A stretch of 64,000 nt of DNA from CAVVFX01 sp963747535. Its GTDB lineage: Bacteria > Acidobacteriota > Terriglobia > Bryobacterales > Bryobacteraceae. Location: contig CAVVFX010000020.1 in assembly GCA_963747535.1 (NCBI GenBank), positions 62,001 to 126,000 of the forward strand, written 5' to 3'. Each line of letters begins with the position of its first letter. Position 1 is the first letter of the stretch. The notes below the pieces were generated by a model. It saw only the letters and a list, made by a program, of their open reading frames with translations, was not told the origin of the DNA and made no database searches. Made by a program: the position numbers and the translations under genes. Shown piece by piece: positions 44,719-54,052 of this stretch.

Positions 44719-45912
44719 TTAGCCTGTCTTACGGGAAAAAAAGCTTGGAAGCGAGGGTGCCCAACGTCTGCGCGGGAGTCTGCTGACACCCGTGAGTCTG
44801 CGCACGAGGCCATCCATCGACTCACCGAGGCGGCAACTCGACAACGCCACCTTTCCCTCCAAAATAGCCTTCTGGACCGGGGAATAGTCATTTGGCAAGG
44901 TCCAAAACACCTCAATCTTCAGTGCAGTTTCGATCGCTTCCCGCAGCAGCCCGTTATCTTTTTCGTAGCGGTTGACAATCAGCCGCATGTGACTCCGCTC
45001 GGCACCCACATGCTCCAGCAACTGGATCGCCCGCAACGTTGCGTGCACCGCCGCAAGTTCGTTCGTCGTAACCAGAAGAACTTCATCCGCGCTTCGCGCC
45101 AGCGATAGTTGCCATTCCGACATCGGACCTGGGCTATCCAGCACCACCGCACCGTAGTTGAGTCGGATGAATTCCAAGAAGGATGGCAAACCGGAAGACA
45201 TCGGGGTTTCAAACCGGGGGACTTCCGGACCCAGCAGGACGTCTACACCTTCATACGGAACGATGATCTTCCTCCACAGATCCTTATCGATTGGGGAGCC
45301 GTGATTCAACACGTCGATGAAACTGAAAGCCGACTTAAGCTTCAGCGCGAAGCTGATGCTGCCCAGTAGCGGATCCAGGTCCGCAAGCAGAACAGGCCGC
45401 TCTAAAACCTGCCGCATGCGGACGGCAAGATTGCAACTGACTGTCGTGGCGCCATAGTTGGGCTTCGCCGGCATGACTGTCCAGATCTTGCCGGGCTTAC
45501 TGTTTGGGGAATTCGAACCCGATTTTCGCAGCAACCGTTCGAATGCCTCGACGACATCCGCGGTTGCGATCGGCGCAAAAAGAAATTCACTGGCGCCACA
45601 TCGGAAAGATCGCAAGATTAGATCGGAGTCGTTGTTGAGATGCAGGGCCGCAACCGGCACATCTGCGCCTGCCAACTCGTGCACCAGCGCCAAAGCCCGA
45701 TCACTGCTTCCGACGTCGATAAAACATACCTGTGGTTTGTAGTGCAGGACCACATCCGGACTCGGATAGACCGCGCTACCGGAGCAGTCGACCACCCGCG
45801 CCCGTCCCGCCAGTGCGTCAACCACGCTGCGCCGTAACTCAGGCTGCGGGCTGACGGCTACAACACAGGCAGGTTCGGTTTCATCCTGTCTGTACTGTGA
45901 AAGCGAAGCCAT
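44719..45912 (-). CDS. cpaE: CpaE/TadZ-like pilus assembly ATPase with altered P-loop
   Basis: 397 residues. A receiver-like N-terminal domain (about 15-130; VVAVSPQPELRRSVVDALAG) is followed by a MinD/ParA-type domain (from about 145). The deviant Walker A reads AKPNYGATTVSCNLA instead of KGGxGKT and lacks the usual lysines. ADLDPLLGSISFAL and VVLDSPGPMSEWQ stand where Walker A' and B are expected. TadZ proteins position the pilus machine at the pole and often have weak ATP sites. It lies between tadE and flp. Confidence 0.85.
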   Translation of the reverse strand: MASLSQYRQDETEPACVVAVSPQPELRRSVVDALAGRARVVDCSGSAVYPSPDVVLHYKPQVCFIDVGSSDRALALVHELAGADVPVAALHLNNDSDLILRSFRCGASEFLFAPIATADVVEAFERLLRKSGSNSPNSKPGKIWTVMPAKPNYGATTVSCNLAVRMRQVLERPVLLADLDPLLGSISFALKLKSAFSFIDVLNHGSPIDKDLWRKIIVPYEGVDVLLGPEVPRFETPMSSGLPSFLEFIRLNYGAVVLDSPGPMSEWQLSLARSADEVLLVTTNELAAVHATLRAIQLLEHVGAERSHMRLIVNRYEKDNGLLREAIETALKIEVFWTLPNDYSPVQKAILEGKVALSSCRLGESMDGLVRRLTGVSRLPRRRWAPSLPSFFSRKTG

Positions 45913-45978
45913 AACGAGTCCAATCTCCTATCGGAAGATGGGCACCGTAACTTTAGTGCGCGCCAACGAAAGACGGAC

Positions 45979-46404
45979 CTAATTGCTGACGATCATCTGC
46001 GCCGTCCCCGAGACCTGAAAATTAGCGTGCAGAGTCACTCCAGTCAGGGGAATTACGGTGTACACCACGGTGACCTGCACGGTGCTCCCTGGACTGTTAT
46101 TGGGCGTCCACGTGGTCGTAACCGTCAGCGCATTGGTCAGCCCGATCGCTGCGTTTGTGACGTAGTTTTGAACGCTGGCCGAGGTCGCGGGCGTTGGGTA
46201 GTTGGCCCCTCTGGTGCTCGCCCAGCGCGCGGCATCCTCAGCTGCGTAGTGGCAAAAGTTATACCCGTACACCGCCATCGCGAATTCCATCACGCCAAAG
46301 GTGATGAACAGAAACGAGGAGAAGCACAGCGCGCCCTCGATTAATCCGCTTCCTCTCTGGCTGGTGCGCCGTCGCGACCGCGCGGTGAGCTGTTCCTGAG
46401 TCAT
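45979..46404 (-). CDS. TadE-like pseudopilin
   Basis: 141 residues. QRGSGLIEGALCFSSFLFIT is a TadE motif (Gly-Ser-Gly then Glu at +5 of the mature part) followed by a membrane helix. The remainder is a beta-rich, Thr-rich periplasmic domain. A minor pilin of the Tad system, cleaved by the prepilin peptidase. The ATG overlaps the upstream TadE-like stop (ATGA). Confidence 0.85.
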   Translation of the reverse strand: MTQEQLTARSRRRTSQRGSGLIEGALCFSSFLFITFGVMEFAMAVYGYNFCHYAAEDAARWASTRGANYPTPATSASVQNYVTNAAIGLTNALTVTTTWTPNNSPGSTVQVTVVYTVIPLTGVTLHANFQVSGTAQMIVSN

Positions 46405-46838
46405 TGCACCCGCACCACGGATCTGCCTGACAGATTGGTCACCTGCGGAATTCCGGGATAAGAAATCGTAGTGGCATAAGGCATGGAAACGACCATCTGG
46501 ATGTAGGTCTCCGGAGACCCCGACGAACAAGTGGCAGGGCAGCCCTGTTGCGCCCCACCTATGCTGCACGCGCAGAACTGGGATGCGGTCGCGGCCATAC
46601 CGGCCGGGCTGCCGGCGTTGGCCAACGCAGCATTTTGCATGCCCGCAAGATCGTTGTAATGAGCGGGGCTGAGCATGCCGTACTGCGTTCCTGCGCGCGC
46701 CGCTCCCTGTACCGCGCACGCACTCGAGAACATGCGCGAAAAGTCGAGCACGCCAAACATGATAAGAAACAGTAAGCTGCTCGAGAGAGCAAACTCGATC
46801 AGCATGTTTCCCGCTTCGAATCTGGATCTCCGGGGCAC
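46401..46838 (-). CDS. TadE-like pseudopilin
   Basis: 145 residues. FEAGNMLIEFALSSSLLFLI shows the TadE cleavage site and helix. Cysteines cluster later in the protein (FCACSIGGAQQGCPATCSSG), probably disulfide-bonded outside the membrane. GTG start three bases after the TadG-like stop. It pairs with the next TadE-like gene; Tad loci commonly encode TadE, TadF and TadG in a row. Confidence 0.85.
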   Translation of the reverse strand: MPRRSRFEAGNMLIEFALSSSLLFLIMFGVLDFSRMFSSACAVQGAARAGTQYGMLSPAHYNDLAGMQNAALANAGSPAGMAATASQFCACSIGGAQQGCPATCSSGSPETYIQMVVSMPYATTISYPGIPQVTNLSGRSVVRVQ

Positions 46839-46841
46839 GCG

Positions 46842-48239
46842 TCACTCCACCAACCCGCCGCCCGTCGATTGGGGCGCGAAATAGTTCGAACTGCTTAGCG
46901 ACGAGTAGTTGTTGCCGAACGAAGAGTTGCCATTGATCACAAACATATCCGCCACGATCACCATGTATCCGTTGACCGAATTCGCGCCGCTGAACAGCAA
47001 TTCGGTGTTATGGAAGTACAGTGCCCCGTTGATCGTAATGCTCGACGCCCCCACGATCTGGTTGGGATTCGCCGTCGGATTCGAGCCCGTCACGCCGGTG
47101 CTGCGATCCTCGAAAAACGCAATCCCGGTAAGTGGCCCCGACACCGGCGCGTTCATCGTGAGGGTGGCCTGGCCGCTGACCGAAACCGGCGAATAGGCGG
47201 ACGTCGAACTGCACCCCCACATGTTCGCTGCACTGGCAGACGTGTTGTAAACCGTCACGCCCGGGGTGGCATCGACGATGGCCTGGGATTGGAAACGCAG
47301 CCCTCCTCCCGCCATAATAAACGTGCCCTGTGCCATTTTAAAAGTCGCGCCGTTGGTGTTGTTGACCGTCAATCCGCCACAGTAAACCCCCGGCTGCATC
47401 GTATTGTTGGCAGGTTTGTTATTCATGTCGTAGCTGACCGCGTGGGTGCTCACCACCGATCCCGCCGGTGGTACGGGCACGGCCGCCAGAGGGTCGGCCA
47501 CCCGCGAAGCAATTTGTACAGGATTGGTTTTCGCGTTGGAAGCCACGTCCCAGACTTGTGTTTGCCCGTTCAGTTGCCAGTTCCCGTACACTCCGACTTT
47601 GGAATGGTTCTGCATGTACAGCGTCTCTGTACCCTCCATTTCGAAGGCCTGGCTATTGTTCGAGTCCACGATCACACTTCCGGCTGAGGTGACCGAGGTA
47701 GCCCCGGCGATCTGGAAGGCTCGTGAAGCCGTCGGGTCCAACGCGAAGATAACACCGCCGATACTGCCCGATGATGACGTCGTCATCGCTACTGCTCGCG
47801 CCGCAACCGACACGCTGTTGCGGCCCAGAATCATCATGAAAAAAGTCGGCACATTCCGCGTCACGATCGCCTCCACTGCGCTTGCATTTCCTTGATAACT
47901 GCCGGAAGCGGGCGGATTGTTGAGGGTAACCGTAGTGTTGTTGACTCCGTTGGTGAAGCCGTTGAGCGAAGCATCGTTCTGTCCTGCGGTGGCAATGAGG
48001 TTTGTACTGCTCAATTCCAACTCCCGCAAGCCGCCCATTGCCGCAGCGTCAGCCGCACCCTGCAGATTCATCCGCGACCACTGAAGGTAACCGACATCAA
48101 AAGCGAGACCGGTGAACGCCAGCATCCCGGTAATCACCAGCGCAGACATGATTCCCACAAAACCGCGCCTTCTGCCGTAGGACAGACTATCGTTTTTTGT
48201 GGCCTGTCCTGCTGCGTAGCAACCTGATTTCCGATGCAT
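46842..48239 (-). CDS. TadG-like pilus-associated protein
   Basis: 465 residues. The N-terminal RRRGFVGIMSALVITGMLAF, then GLAFDVGYLQWSRMNLQGAA and ADAAAMGG, is typical of TadG/DUF2134-like proteins. The long Asn/Ser/Gly-rich remainder is a secreted beta-type domain without recognised enzyme motifs; no von Willebrand A MIDAS motif is clear. Residues 8-24 are encoded by a dispersed hairpin repeat (48180-48209). The true start may therefore be downstream, or the leader was acquired with the repeat. Confidence 0.75.
   Translation of the reverse strand: MHRKSGCYAAGQATKNDSLSYGRRRGFVGIMSALVITGMLAFTGLAFDVGYLQWSRMNLQGAADAAAMGGLRELELSSTNLIATAGQNDASLNGFTNGVNNTTVTLNNPPASGSYQGNASAVEAIVTRNVPTFFMMILGRNSVSVAARAVAMTTSSSGSIGGVIFALDPTASRAFQIAGATSVTSAGSVIVDSNNSQAFEMEGTETLYMQNHSKVGVYGNWQLNGQTQVWDVASNAKTNPVQIASRVADPLAAVPVPPAGSVVSTHAVSYDMNNKPANNTMQPGVYCGGLTVNNTNGATFKMAQGTFIMAGGGLRFQSQAIVDATPGVTVYNTSASAANMWGCSSTSAYSPVSVSGQATLTMNAPVSGPLTGIAFFEDRSTGVTGSNPTANPNQIVGASSITINGALYFHNTELLFSGANSVNGYMVIVADMFVINGNSSFGNNYSSLSSSNYFAPQSTGGGLVE
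48180..48209. repeat. hairpin element inside the TadG leader
   Basis: GGACAG and CTGTCC arms enclose ACTATCGTTTTTTGTGGC. It is a variant of the elements at 18481 (reverse orientation) and 56557. Here it is read through as codons for the TadG N-terminus. Confidence 0.5.
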
Positions 48240-48352
48240 CGGCTAACCTCGATGCTTATGTTAAGTGGGGCGCGCTCGAGAATCAATCCATCAAAGGTAC
48301 TGAGGTGTGCGAGGACCTTAGGGCATTTGACGTACCTCGGCGATGAAGCCTA

Positions 48353-49915
48353 TTGAAAAACCATTGTCCTGCCGATGGATCCCAGGTGAGTCCTCCCCGC
48401 ATCCCGGAGATCCTGTTCGCGGCCGTGCTGATCTGGCTCTTCGCCACGGGCCAGGGCTGGTCGGTGCTGCTGGCGGACGGAGACACCGGCTGGCACATAC
48501 GCAATGGAGAAAACATTATCGATACCGGAAACGTCCCCCGCTCCGATCCGTTCTCTTTCGGATGCGGGGAACACCCGTGGTTTTCATGGGAGTGGCTGTC
48601 CGATGTGCTCTTCGCCGCACTCTTCCGCCAGGGAGGATTGAGGGCGGTTACGATCTTTTGCGGAATCGTTATAGCTGCGTCGGTATCGGTACTCTTACGC
48701 CACATGCTTTGGCGATCCGTGGGCGTCTGTGTCGCTCTTCCCCTAGCGTTGTTGGCCGCCGGTGCGTCAAGCATTCACTATCTTGCCCGCCCGCACGTGA
48801 TCGGCCTACTGCTGTTTGCGGTGGTTGCCTGGATCATCGATTGCGATCGTTCGTCTCCCCGCCGGCTCGTTTGGAGCCTACCTTTCGTTTTCCTGGTCTG
48901 GGCGAACTGTCACGGCAGTTTCCTAGCGGGTCTCGCGATGCTCGGGCTGCGACTTTTCGAGACAGCCGTACGGCCGGCAAGCCAGAAGCGACGGACTTTG
49001 ATGCGAGCTGCCCTCGTGCTGGGAGCCACCAGCGCGGCAACCCTCTTGAATCCGTATGGCTGGCGGCTGCACGCGCACGCGATCGAGTATCTTCAGTCCG
49101 CGTGGATCCAAGCCACCATCGAAGAGTTTCAATCGCCTCGTTTTCGATCGGAAAGCCTGCTGCAATACGAAATTCTGCTTCTCGCCGGAGTTTCGGCGAT
49201 ACCCTGGCTGCTGCGGCGGAAGGAATTCTACCCGGGTTGCCTGATCCTTCTTTGGGCCCACGAGTCGCTCACCGCTGTGCGGCACGTACCGCTATATTGT
49301 CTGGCAGCCAGTCCTTTCCTTGGCAGCTGCATCCAGGACAGCTGGAACCAATGGCTTCGAGGTTGCGGGCCGGATTCGCTCTTGCGGGCCCTGCATTCGA
49401 TCAATCTGACGTGGCGGCCCTGGTGCAGCGGCTACACGGCCTTCCCGGCGCTAGCTTGCCTCACGCTGGGGTTTACGGTGGGCAACGCGTCCCATAGCAT
49501 CGATTTCCCTCCCAACAAATTCCCCGTGAACCTGGTCGCAAGAAATTCTCATATGTTGACCTCCGGCGCGGGATCTCCGCGGAGAATCTTCAGTTCCGAT
49601 CAATGGAGCGACTATCTCATCTTTCAGCTTTATCCCTCCGTTCGCGTCTTTTTCGACGGACGCAGCGATTTTTTCGGACCTTGGCGAGGAACGCTCTATC
49701 AGCAACTCATGGGCGGGGAGCCGGATTCACCCGGAATACTCGACCGCGATAACGTCGAGTTCGCCCTGGTCCCGAAAGCTTGGGCATTGGCCGGACTGCT
49801 TCGAAGATGTTCCGGATGGCGTGTGGCGGACGCGGACGGACAGGCGGTTTTGTTTGAGCGAACTCTTCCAAAAATTACACTCACCCCTAATCAAATGGGA
49901 GAGGACCGCCGATAG
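48353..49915 (+). CDS. polytopic membrane protein of the Tad plus arm
   Basis: 520 residues with about nine to ten membrane helices (PEILFAAVLIWLFATGQG, ALPLALLAAGASS and others). A soluble C-terminal part contains FSSDQWSDYLIFQLYPSVRV and DGRSDFFGPWRGT. The motif DGDTGWHIRNGE after the first helix recalls acidobacterial membrane proteins of the glycosyltransferase-like (GT-C) type. It may decorate pilins or lipids; this is inference. The start is TTG at 48353, or GTG at 48386, neither with a strong ribosome site. It is divergent from TadG. Confidence 0.65.
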   Translation: MKNHCPADGSQVSPPRIPEILFAAVLIWLFATGQGWSVLLADGDTGWHIRNGENIIDTGNVPRSDPFSFGCGEHPWFSWEWLSDVLFAALFRQGGLRAVTIFCGIVIAASVSVLLRHMLWRSVGVCVALPLALLAAGASSIHYLARPHVIGLLLFAVVAWIIDCDRSSPRRLVWSLPFVFLVWANCHGSFLAGLAMLGLRLFETAVRPASQKRRTLMRAALVLGATSAATLLNPYGWRLHAHAIEYLQSAWIQATIEEFQSPRFRSESLLQYEILLLAGVSAIPWLLRRKEFYPGCLILLWAHESLTAVRHVPLYCLAASPFLGSCIQDSWNQWLRGCGPDSLLRALHSINLTWRPWCSGYTAFPALACLTLGFTVGNASHSIDFPPNKFPVNLVARNSHMLTSGAGSPRRIFSSDQWSDYLIFQLYPSVRVFFDGRSDFFGPWRGTLYQQLMGGEPDSPGILDRDNVEFALVPKAWALAGLLRRCSGWRVADADGQAVLFERTLPKITLTPNQMGEDRR

Positions 49916-49925
49916 AGTTTGTAGA

Positions 49926-50390
49926 ATGACCAGCGTTGCCTTCGCCCCGATCCTGAAATTCGCTCTGGCCGCGGCAGTGTCGACTGCCGCTGTTTCAGTG
50001 GACATCCGGCATCGTCAGATTCCCAACGCGCTGTCCGTAGGCCTCTTCAGCATCGGCATTCTATCTGCCGGATTCAGCCGGGGATGGATTGGCCTGGCGG
50101 ACGGGATGCTCGGCGCGACGCTGGCATTCGCGGCATTTCTTATCCCCTATCTGCTGGGAGGAATGGGCGGAGGTGACGTGAAGCTGATGGCCAGCTTTGG
50201 CGCACTGATTGGAGCCCAGGGCGTGCTTCCAGCGCTCGTGCTGGTGGCCGTGGCGGGCGCCGTGACGTCGCTTCTGTTTCTGGTCTGCCAATGGCTCCGC
50301 GGTCAGGCATCGTGTGCGGCGGTCCCATATGCGCCGGCTATTGTGATCGGGAGCCTCTTAGTGGCTGCCAGCCAGATCGGAGCAAAATAG
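49926..50390 (+). CDS. cpaA: prepilin peptidase (CpaA/TadV type)
   Basis: 154 residues and about five membrane helices. An A24 aspartic protease that removes the leader from Flp and TadE-type pilins at the membrane's cytosolic face. Catalytic Asp residues: D26 in VDIRHRQIPN and D84 in GGMGGGDVK. It lacks the N-methylase domain of PilD, as expected for Tad. The TAG stop overlaps the GTG of cpaB. Confidence 0.92.
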   Translation: MTSVAFAPILKFALAAAVSTAAVSVDIRHRQIPNALSVGLFSIGILSAGFSRGWIGLADGMLGATLAFAAFLIPYLLGGMGGGDVKLMASFGALIGAQGVLPALVLVAVAGAVTSLLFLVCQWLRGQASCAAVPYAPAIVIGSLLVAASQIGAK

Positions 50391-51385
50391 TGTTCGGCCG
50401 ATTTCTCATCGTCGGTCTGGCCAGCCTGGCGCTGGCGTGTGCTATCGCGCTGTTGTCTTACAAGGTTCTTGGCGTCTCCTCAGGCAGCCAGTCTGCGAGA
50501 GTAGCCACTCGCAACGTCGTGGTAGCGACGGCAGATTTGGCCGTCGGCACCGTCGTCCGGCCCCAGGATCTTCGCGTCGCCTCGGTACCGCAAGAACTCG
50601 CGCCCCATAATTCGTTCGAGGGGATGGACGGAGTTAAGGACCGGGTGGTCATCAACACCATATTGAAAGGCGAGCCGGTGGCGGCCAGCCGCCTGGCCTC
50701 GCCCGGAAACGGACCTGGACTGGCGCCCATGATACCGGCCGGATACCGCGCAGTTGCAGTGCGGGTCAACGATGTGATCGGTGTGGCAGGTTTCATTCAG
50801 CCCGGCATGCGGGTGGATGTTCTGGCGTCTGGGCGGTTGCCCAATATGGATGACAGTGTGACCCGCACGGTTCTTCAGAATGTGTTGGTCCTTTCGGCAG
50901 GCCAGGTTTTGCAACCCGAGCCCAAAGGCCAGGTAATCAACGCCCAGGTAGTTACGTTACAAGTACGGCCGGACGAAGCCGAAATCCTCACTTTGACGAG
51001 TGGAGAGGGAAGGATCCAACTGGTGCTTCGAAACTCCTCCGACAACAAAACAGAACCGACCGCTGGCGCCCATCTGACGGCGATATATGGATCCGTCGAC
51101 CGCTCCCCACGGAATGGCGGAAGCCGACCGTCCGAAAAGACGTCCTCAACAACCCAGCCTCCGCCAAAGCCAGCCGTATTGATCGCTCCCGCGGTTCCGG
51201 AACCGCTGCGGCCGCGGACGGTCGAAGTGATTCGGGGCACTACGCGATCGGACGCCCCGATCGGATCGGAACCAAAGCCTGTCCAAACTAAACCTGGTGG
51301 AGCTAAGGCTCCCGTGACACAGAGCGGCGAAACCCAAATCGAAAAAGTGAAGGAGCCGCTCTATGCGTCCTATCTCCTGGATTAG
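50390..51385 (+). CDS. cpaB: CpaB (RcpC) pilus assembly protein
   Basis: 331 residues from the GTG that overlaps the cpaA stop. An N-terminal membrane helix (FLIVGLASLALACAIALLSY) is followed by a SAF domain (RNVVVATADLAVGTVVRPQD), the RcpC core (VNDVIGVAGFIQPGMRVDVL) and a Pro-rich linker to the end. It lies in the periplasm and associates with the secretin. Its last 23 bases overlap cpaC. Confidence 0.92.
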   Translation: MFGRFLIVGLASLALACAIALLSYKVLGVSSGSQSARVATRNVVVATADLAVGTVVRPQDLRVASVPQELAPHNSFEGMDGVKDRVVINTILKGEPVAASRLASPGNGPGLAPMIPAGYRAVAVRVNDVIGVAGFIQPGMRVDVLASGRLPNMDDSVTRTVLQNVLVLSAGQVLQPEPKGQVINAQVVTLQVRPDEAEILTLTSGEGRIQLVLRNSSDNKTEPTAGAHLTAIYGSVDRSPRNGGSRPSEKTSSTTQPPPKPAVLIAPAVPEPLRPRTVEVIRGTTRSDAPIGSEPKPVQTKPGGAKAPVTQSGETQIEKVKEPLYASYLLD

Positions 51386-52679
51386 AGTTGCGACCCTTCT
51401 CTTTGCGTCGCTGCTCTGCCACGCAGGTGCCGCGGAGCTTCCCCGTGCGCTCGAACTCACCATTGGCCAGGGCAAGATCCTCGATTTCTCCACCGAAGTG
51501 ACTCGCGTCTATACCAGTAGCCCCGAAGTGGCGGATGTGGCCGTCATCGACGCGCACGAGATCATTGTCAACGCGAAGGGCGCAGGGCAAGCCACCTTGG
51601 CGGTCTGGCTGCAGTCCGGCGGAAACGAATCCATTCCGGTCACCGTGGAGTTCGATCTCGCGCCTATCCAGAAGCTGCTGAACCAGGCCTTCCCCGATGA
51701 CAAGCTGACGGTCAGTGGAACCAAAGAGGCCCTGGTGCTATTAGGGCAAACTCGCAAGGCGTCTACCGCAGAGCGGGCGTTGGCAGTGTTAAAACCCTTC
51801 GCCCAGAGTGTGGTCAGTAGCGTTGAGGCCTTCGGCGAGGAAAAACAGATAGCCCTGCACGTACTCTTCGCCGAACTCGACCGAACGGCCTCGGAGTCCT
51901 TTGGCGTCAACCTCATATCTACCGGGGCAGGGAATACTCCGGGACAGATATCGACGGGGCAGTTCTCTCCGGGTTCGGCGTCTCCGTTAGCGGCTGGTGC
52001 CGGCACGACCTTCAACCTGGCAAACACGCTGAACATCTTTGCTTTCCGGCCGGACCTGAACCTCGCCGCGACCATTCAGGCGCTTCAGTCGAAGGGGGTC
52101 CTGCAAATTCTGGCTCAGCCGGATCTGGTCACGACTGACGGAAAAGAGGCGCACTTTACCGTCGGAGGAGAGTTTCCCGTACCGGTGCCACAAAGCGGTG
52201 CAGTCGCGGGCGCCATCACCATCCAGTTTCGAGAGTATGGCATCCGGTTGAATTTCACTCCAACCACGACTCCGCACGGCACCATCAAGCTGCACGTGCA
52301 GCCGGAAGTCTCCACTATTGACACAGCCAATGGAATCGTTCTTTCAGGCTTCAATGTTCCCGCACTGTCGACACGTAAGATTGAAACCGAAGTCGAGCTG
52401 AACGCGGGCCAGAGCTTCGTGATCGCAGGTCTGTTGGATGATCGTGTAACCCAAAACCTTTCGAAAATTCCAGGCATCGGCAACATTCCTCTGCTGGGCG
52501 CTCTGTTTCGCAGCCATTCCATCGTCCGCTCCAAAACCGAACTGATTATCGTCGTAACGCCTGAAGTCCGCACACCTCTGGCCCAGGGAACTACCGCCGC
52601 CGTGCCGGAGATGCCGGTACCTTTCCTGCCGCGGACGGCGGGCAAGCCTTCACCGGAACCCGGAGCGAAAAGAAAATGA
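51363..52679 (+). CDS. cpaC: CpaC (RcpA) outer-membrane secretin
   Basis: 438 residues. A signal peptide is followed by the N-terminal pilus/BON region (LPRALELTIGQGKILDFSTE; then VTVEFDLAPIQKLLNQAFPD) and the secretin core (about 230-410; VLQILAQPDLVTTDGKEAHF, then GGEFPVPVP; VTQNLSKIPGIGNIPLLGAL). It forms the channel through which the Flp pilus passes. The stop overlaps the tadA start (ATGA). Confidence 0.95.
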   Translation: MRPISWIRVATLLFASLLCHAGAAELPRALELTIGQGKILDFSTEVTRVYTSSPEVADVAVIDAHEIIVNAKGAGQATLAVWLQSGGNESIPVTVEFDLAPIQKLLNQAFPDDKLTVSGTKEALVLLGQTRKASTAERALAVLKPFAQSVVSSVEAFGEEKQIALHVLFAELDRTASESFGVNLISTGAGNTPGQISTGQFSPGSASPLAAGAGTTFNLANTLNIFAFRPDLNLAATIQALQSKGVLQILAQPDLVTTDGKEAHFTVGGEFPVPVPQSGAVAGAITIQFREYGIRLNFTPTTTPHGTIKLHVQPEVSTIDTANGIVLSGFNVPALSTRKIETEVELNAGQSFVIAGLLDDRVTQNLSKIPGIGNIPLLGALFRSHSIVRSKTELIIVVTPEVRTPLAQGTTAAVPEMPVPFLPRTAGKPSPEPGAKRK

Positions 52680-54037
52680 GCACGTCCTCATCCTATCTTC
52701 CGTCCGAACCGCCACCCATCCCCGGACCGGCTCCGCTCCGGACCCAGAGGGAGAGCCGCCTGTTGCGGCCCGAGGTCCAGGAACTGAAATTCATCCTGCA
52801 TCGCAAGCTTCTGGACAAGATCAACGTAGAAGCGTTGGCCGCGACCGACGAACGCAGGGTTCGGCAGGAGGTCCAACAGGCGCTCCTCTCTTTGATTGAC
52901 GGCGAACCTGCGCTGCTGAACGCGCTGGAGCGCGAGCAGATCGCAGGCCAGGTGCTCGATGAGATTTTTGGTCTCGGTCCGCTGGAGTGTCTGTTCGACG
53001 ATCCTTCTATTTCCGACATCCTGGTCAATGGGGCCGGGACCGTCTACGTGGAACGCGCTGGTCGACTGGAGTTGACCAAACTCCAGTTTCGTGACGATCA
53101 GCATCTCATGCGGATCATCGACCGCATCGTCTCGAAAGTCGGACGCAGAGTCGATGAATCAAACCCCATGGTGGATGCCCGTCTTTTGGACGGATCTCGC
53201 GTGAACGCGATTATTCCTCCTCTCGCCGTGGACGGTCCGCTGCTCTCGATCCGACGTTTCTCGCGGGACAAGCTGAGTCCTCAGGACCTCGTGGAGAAGC
53301 GCGCGATTTCGCCGGCCATGATGCAACTGCTCGAGGCCGCTGTCAAGGCCCGCTTGAACATCGTGATTGTCGGCGGTACGGGAGCGGGTAAAACGACTCT
53401 CTTGAATGCCCTGTCGGCATTCATTCCGCCGCACGAACGGATCATCACCATCGAAGACGCCGCGGAACTGCAACTAAAGCAGCCTCACGTCGCTCGTCTG
53501 GAAACGCGCCCGGCGAACATTGAGGGTCAGGGCGCAATCCGACAGAGGCAACTCCTGATCAACAGCCTCCGCATGCGCCCGGACCGGATCGTCATCGGCG
53601 AGGTCCGTGGCGAGGAAGCCCTCGACATGCTACAGGCCATGAATACGGGCCACGACGGCTCGCTGACGACTATCCATGCCAACAGCCCGCGGGAGGCCGT
53701 ATCGCGCCTCGAGGTAATGGTTTCGATGGCGAATTCTGGCATGCAGATGACTTCGATTCGCCAACAGATTGCATCCTCGATTCATCTCTTTGTTCAGGCT
53801 GCCCGACTGAGCGACGGATCGAGGAGGGTCACCAGCATTACAGAAGTCTCAGGAATGGAAGGGTCAGTGATCACACTGCAGGAAATTTTTTTCGTGGAAA
53901 GGCTCGGCCTCAACCAGGACGGCAAGGTGCTGGGACGTTTTCGGGCTAACGGCATCAGGCCCCGTTTTGTGGAGAAGATGATGGCCCAAGGTATATCTCT
54001 ACCCACCCAGATGTTTGAGGGGGACATGCCCATTTAG
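52676..54037 (+). CDS. tadA: TadA (CpaF) pilus assembly ATPase
   Basis: 453 residues, GspE/CpaF family hexameric motor. Walker A VGGTGAGKTTLLNA (about 232-245), Asp-box IITIEDAAELQL, Walker B IVIGEVRGEEALDML and the His-box GSLTTIHANSP are all present. It powers extension and possibly retraction. The N-terminal part (residues 20-110) has the usual helical CpaF domain. Confidence 0.96.
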   Translation: MSTSSSYLPSEPPPIPGPAPLRTQRESRLLRPEVQELKFILHRKLLDKINVEALAATDERRVRQEVQQALLSLIDGEPALLNALEREQIAGQVLDEIFGLGPLECLFDDPSISDILVNGAGTVYVERAGRLELTKLQFRDDQHLMRIIDRIVSKVGRRVDESNPMVDARLLDGSRVNAIIPPLAVDGPLLSIRRFSRDKLSPQDLVEKRAISPAMMQLLEAAVKARLNIVIVGGTGAGKTTLLNALSAFIPPHERIITIEDAAELQLKQPHVARLETRPANIEGQGAIRQRQLLINSLRMRPDRIVIGEVRGEEALDMLQAMNTGHDGSLTTIHANSPREAVSRLEVMVSMANSGMQMTSIRQQIASSIHLFVQAARLSDGSRRVTSITEVSGMEGSVITLQEIFFVERLGLNQDGKVLGRFRANGIRPRFVEKMMAQGISLPTQMFEGDMPI

Positions 54038-54052
54038 GGCCTTCCGAAGACT

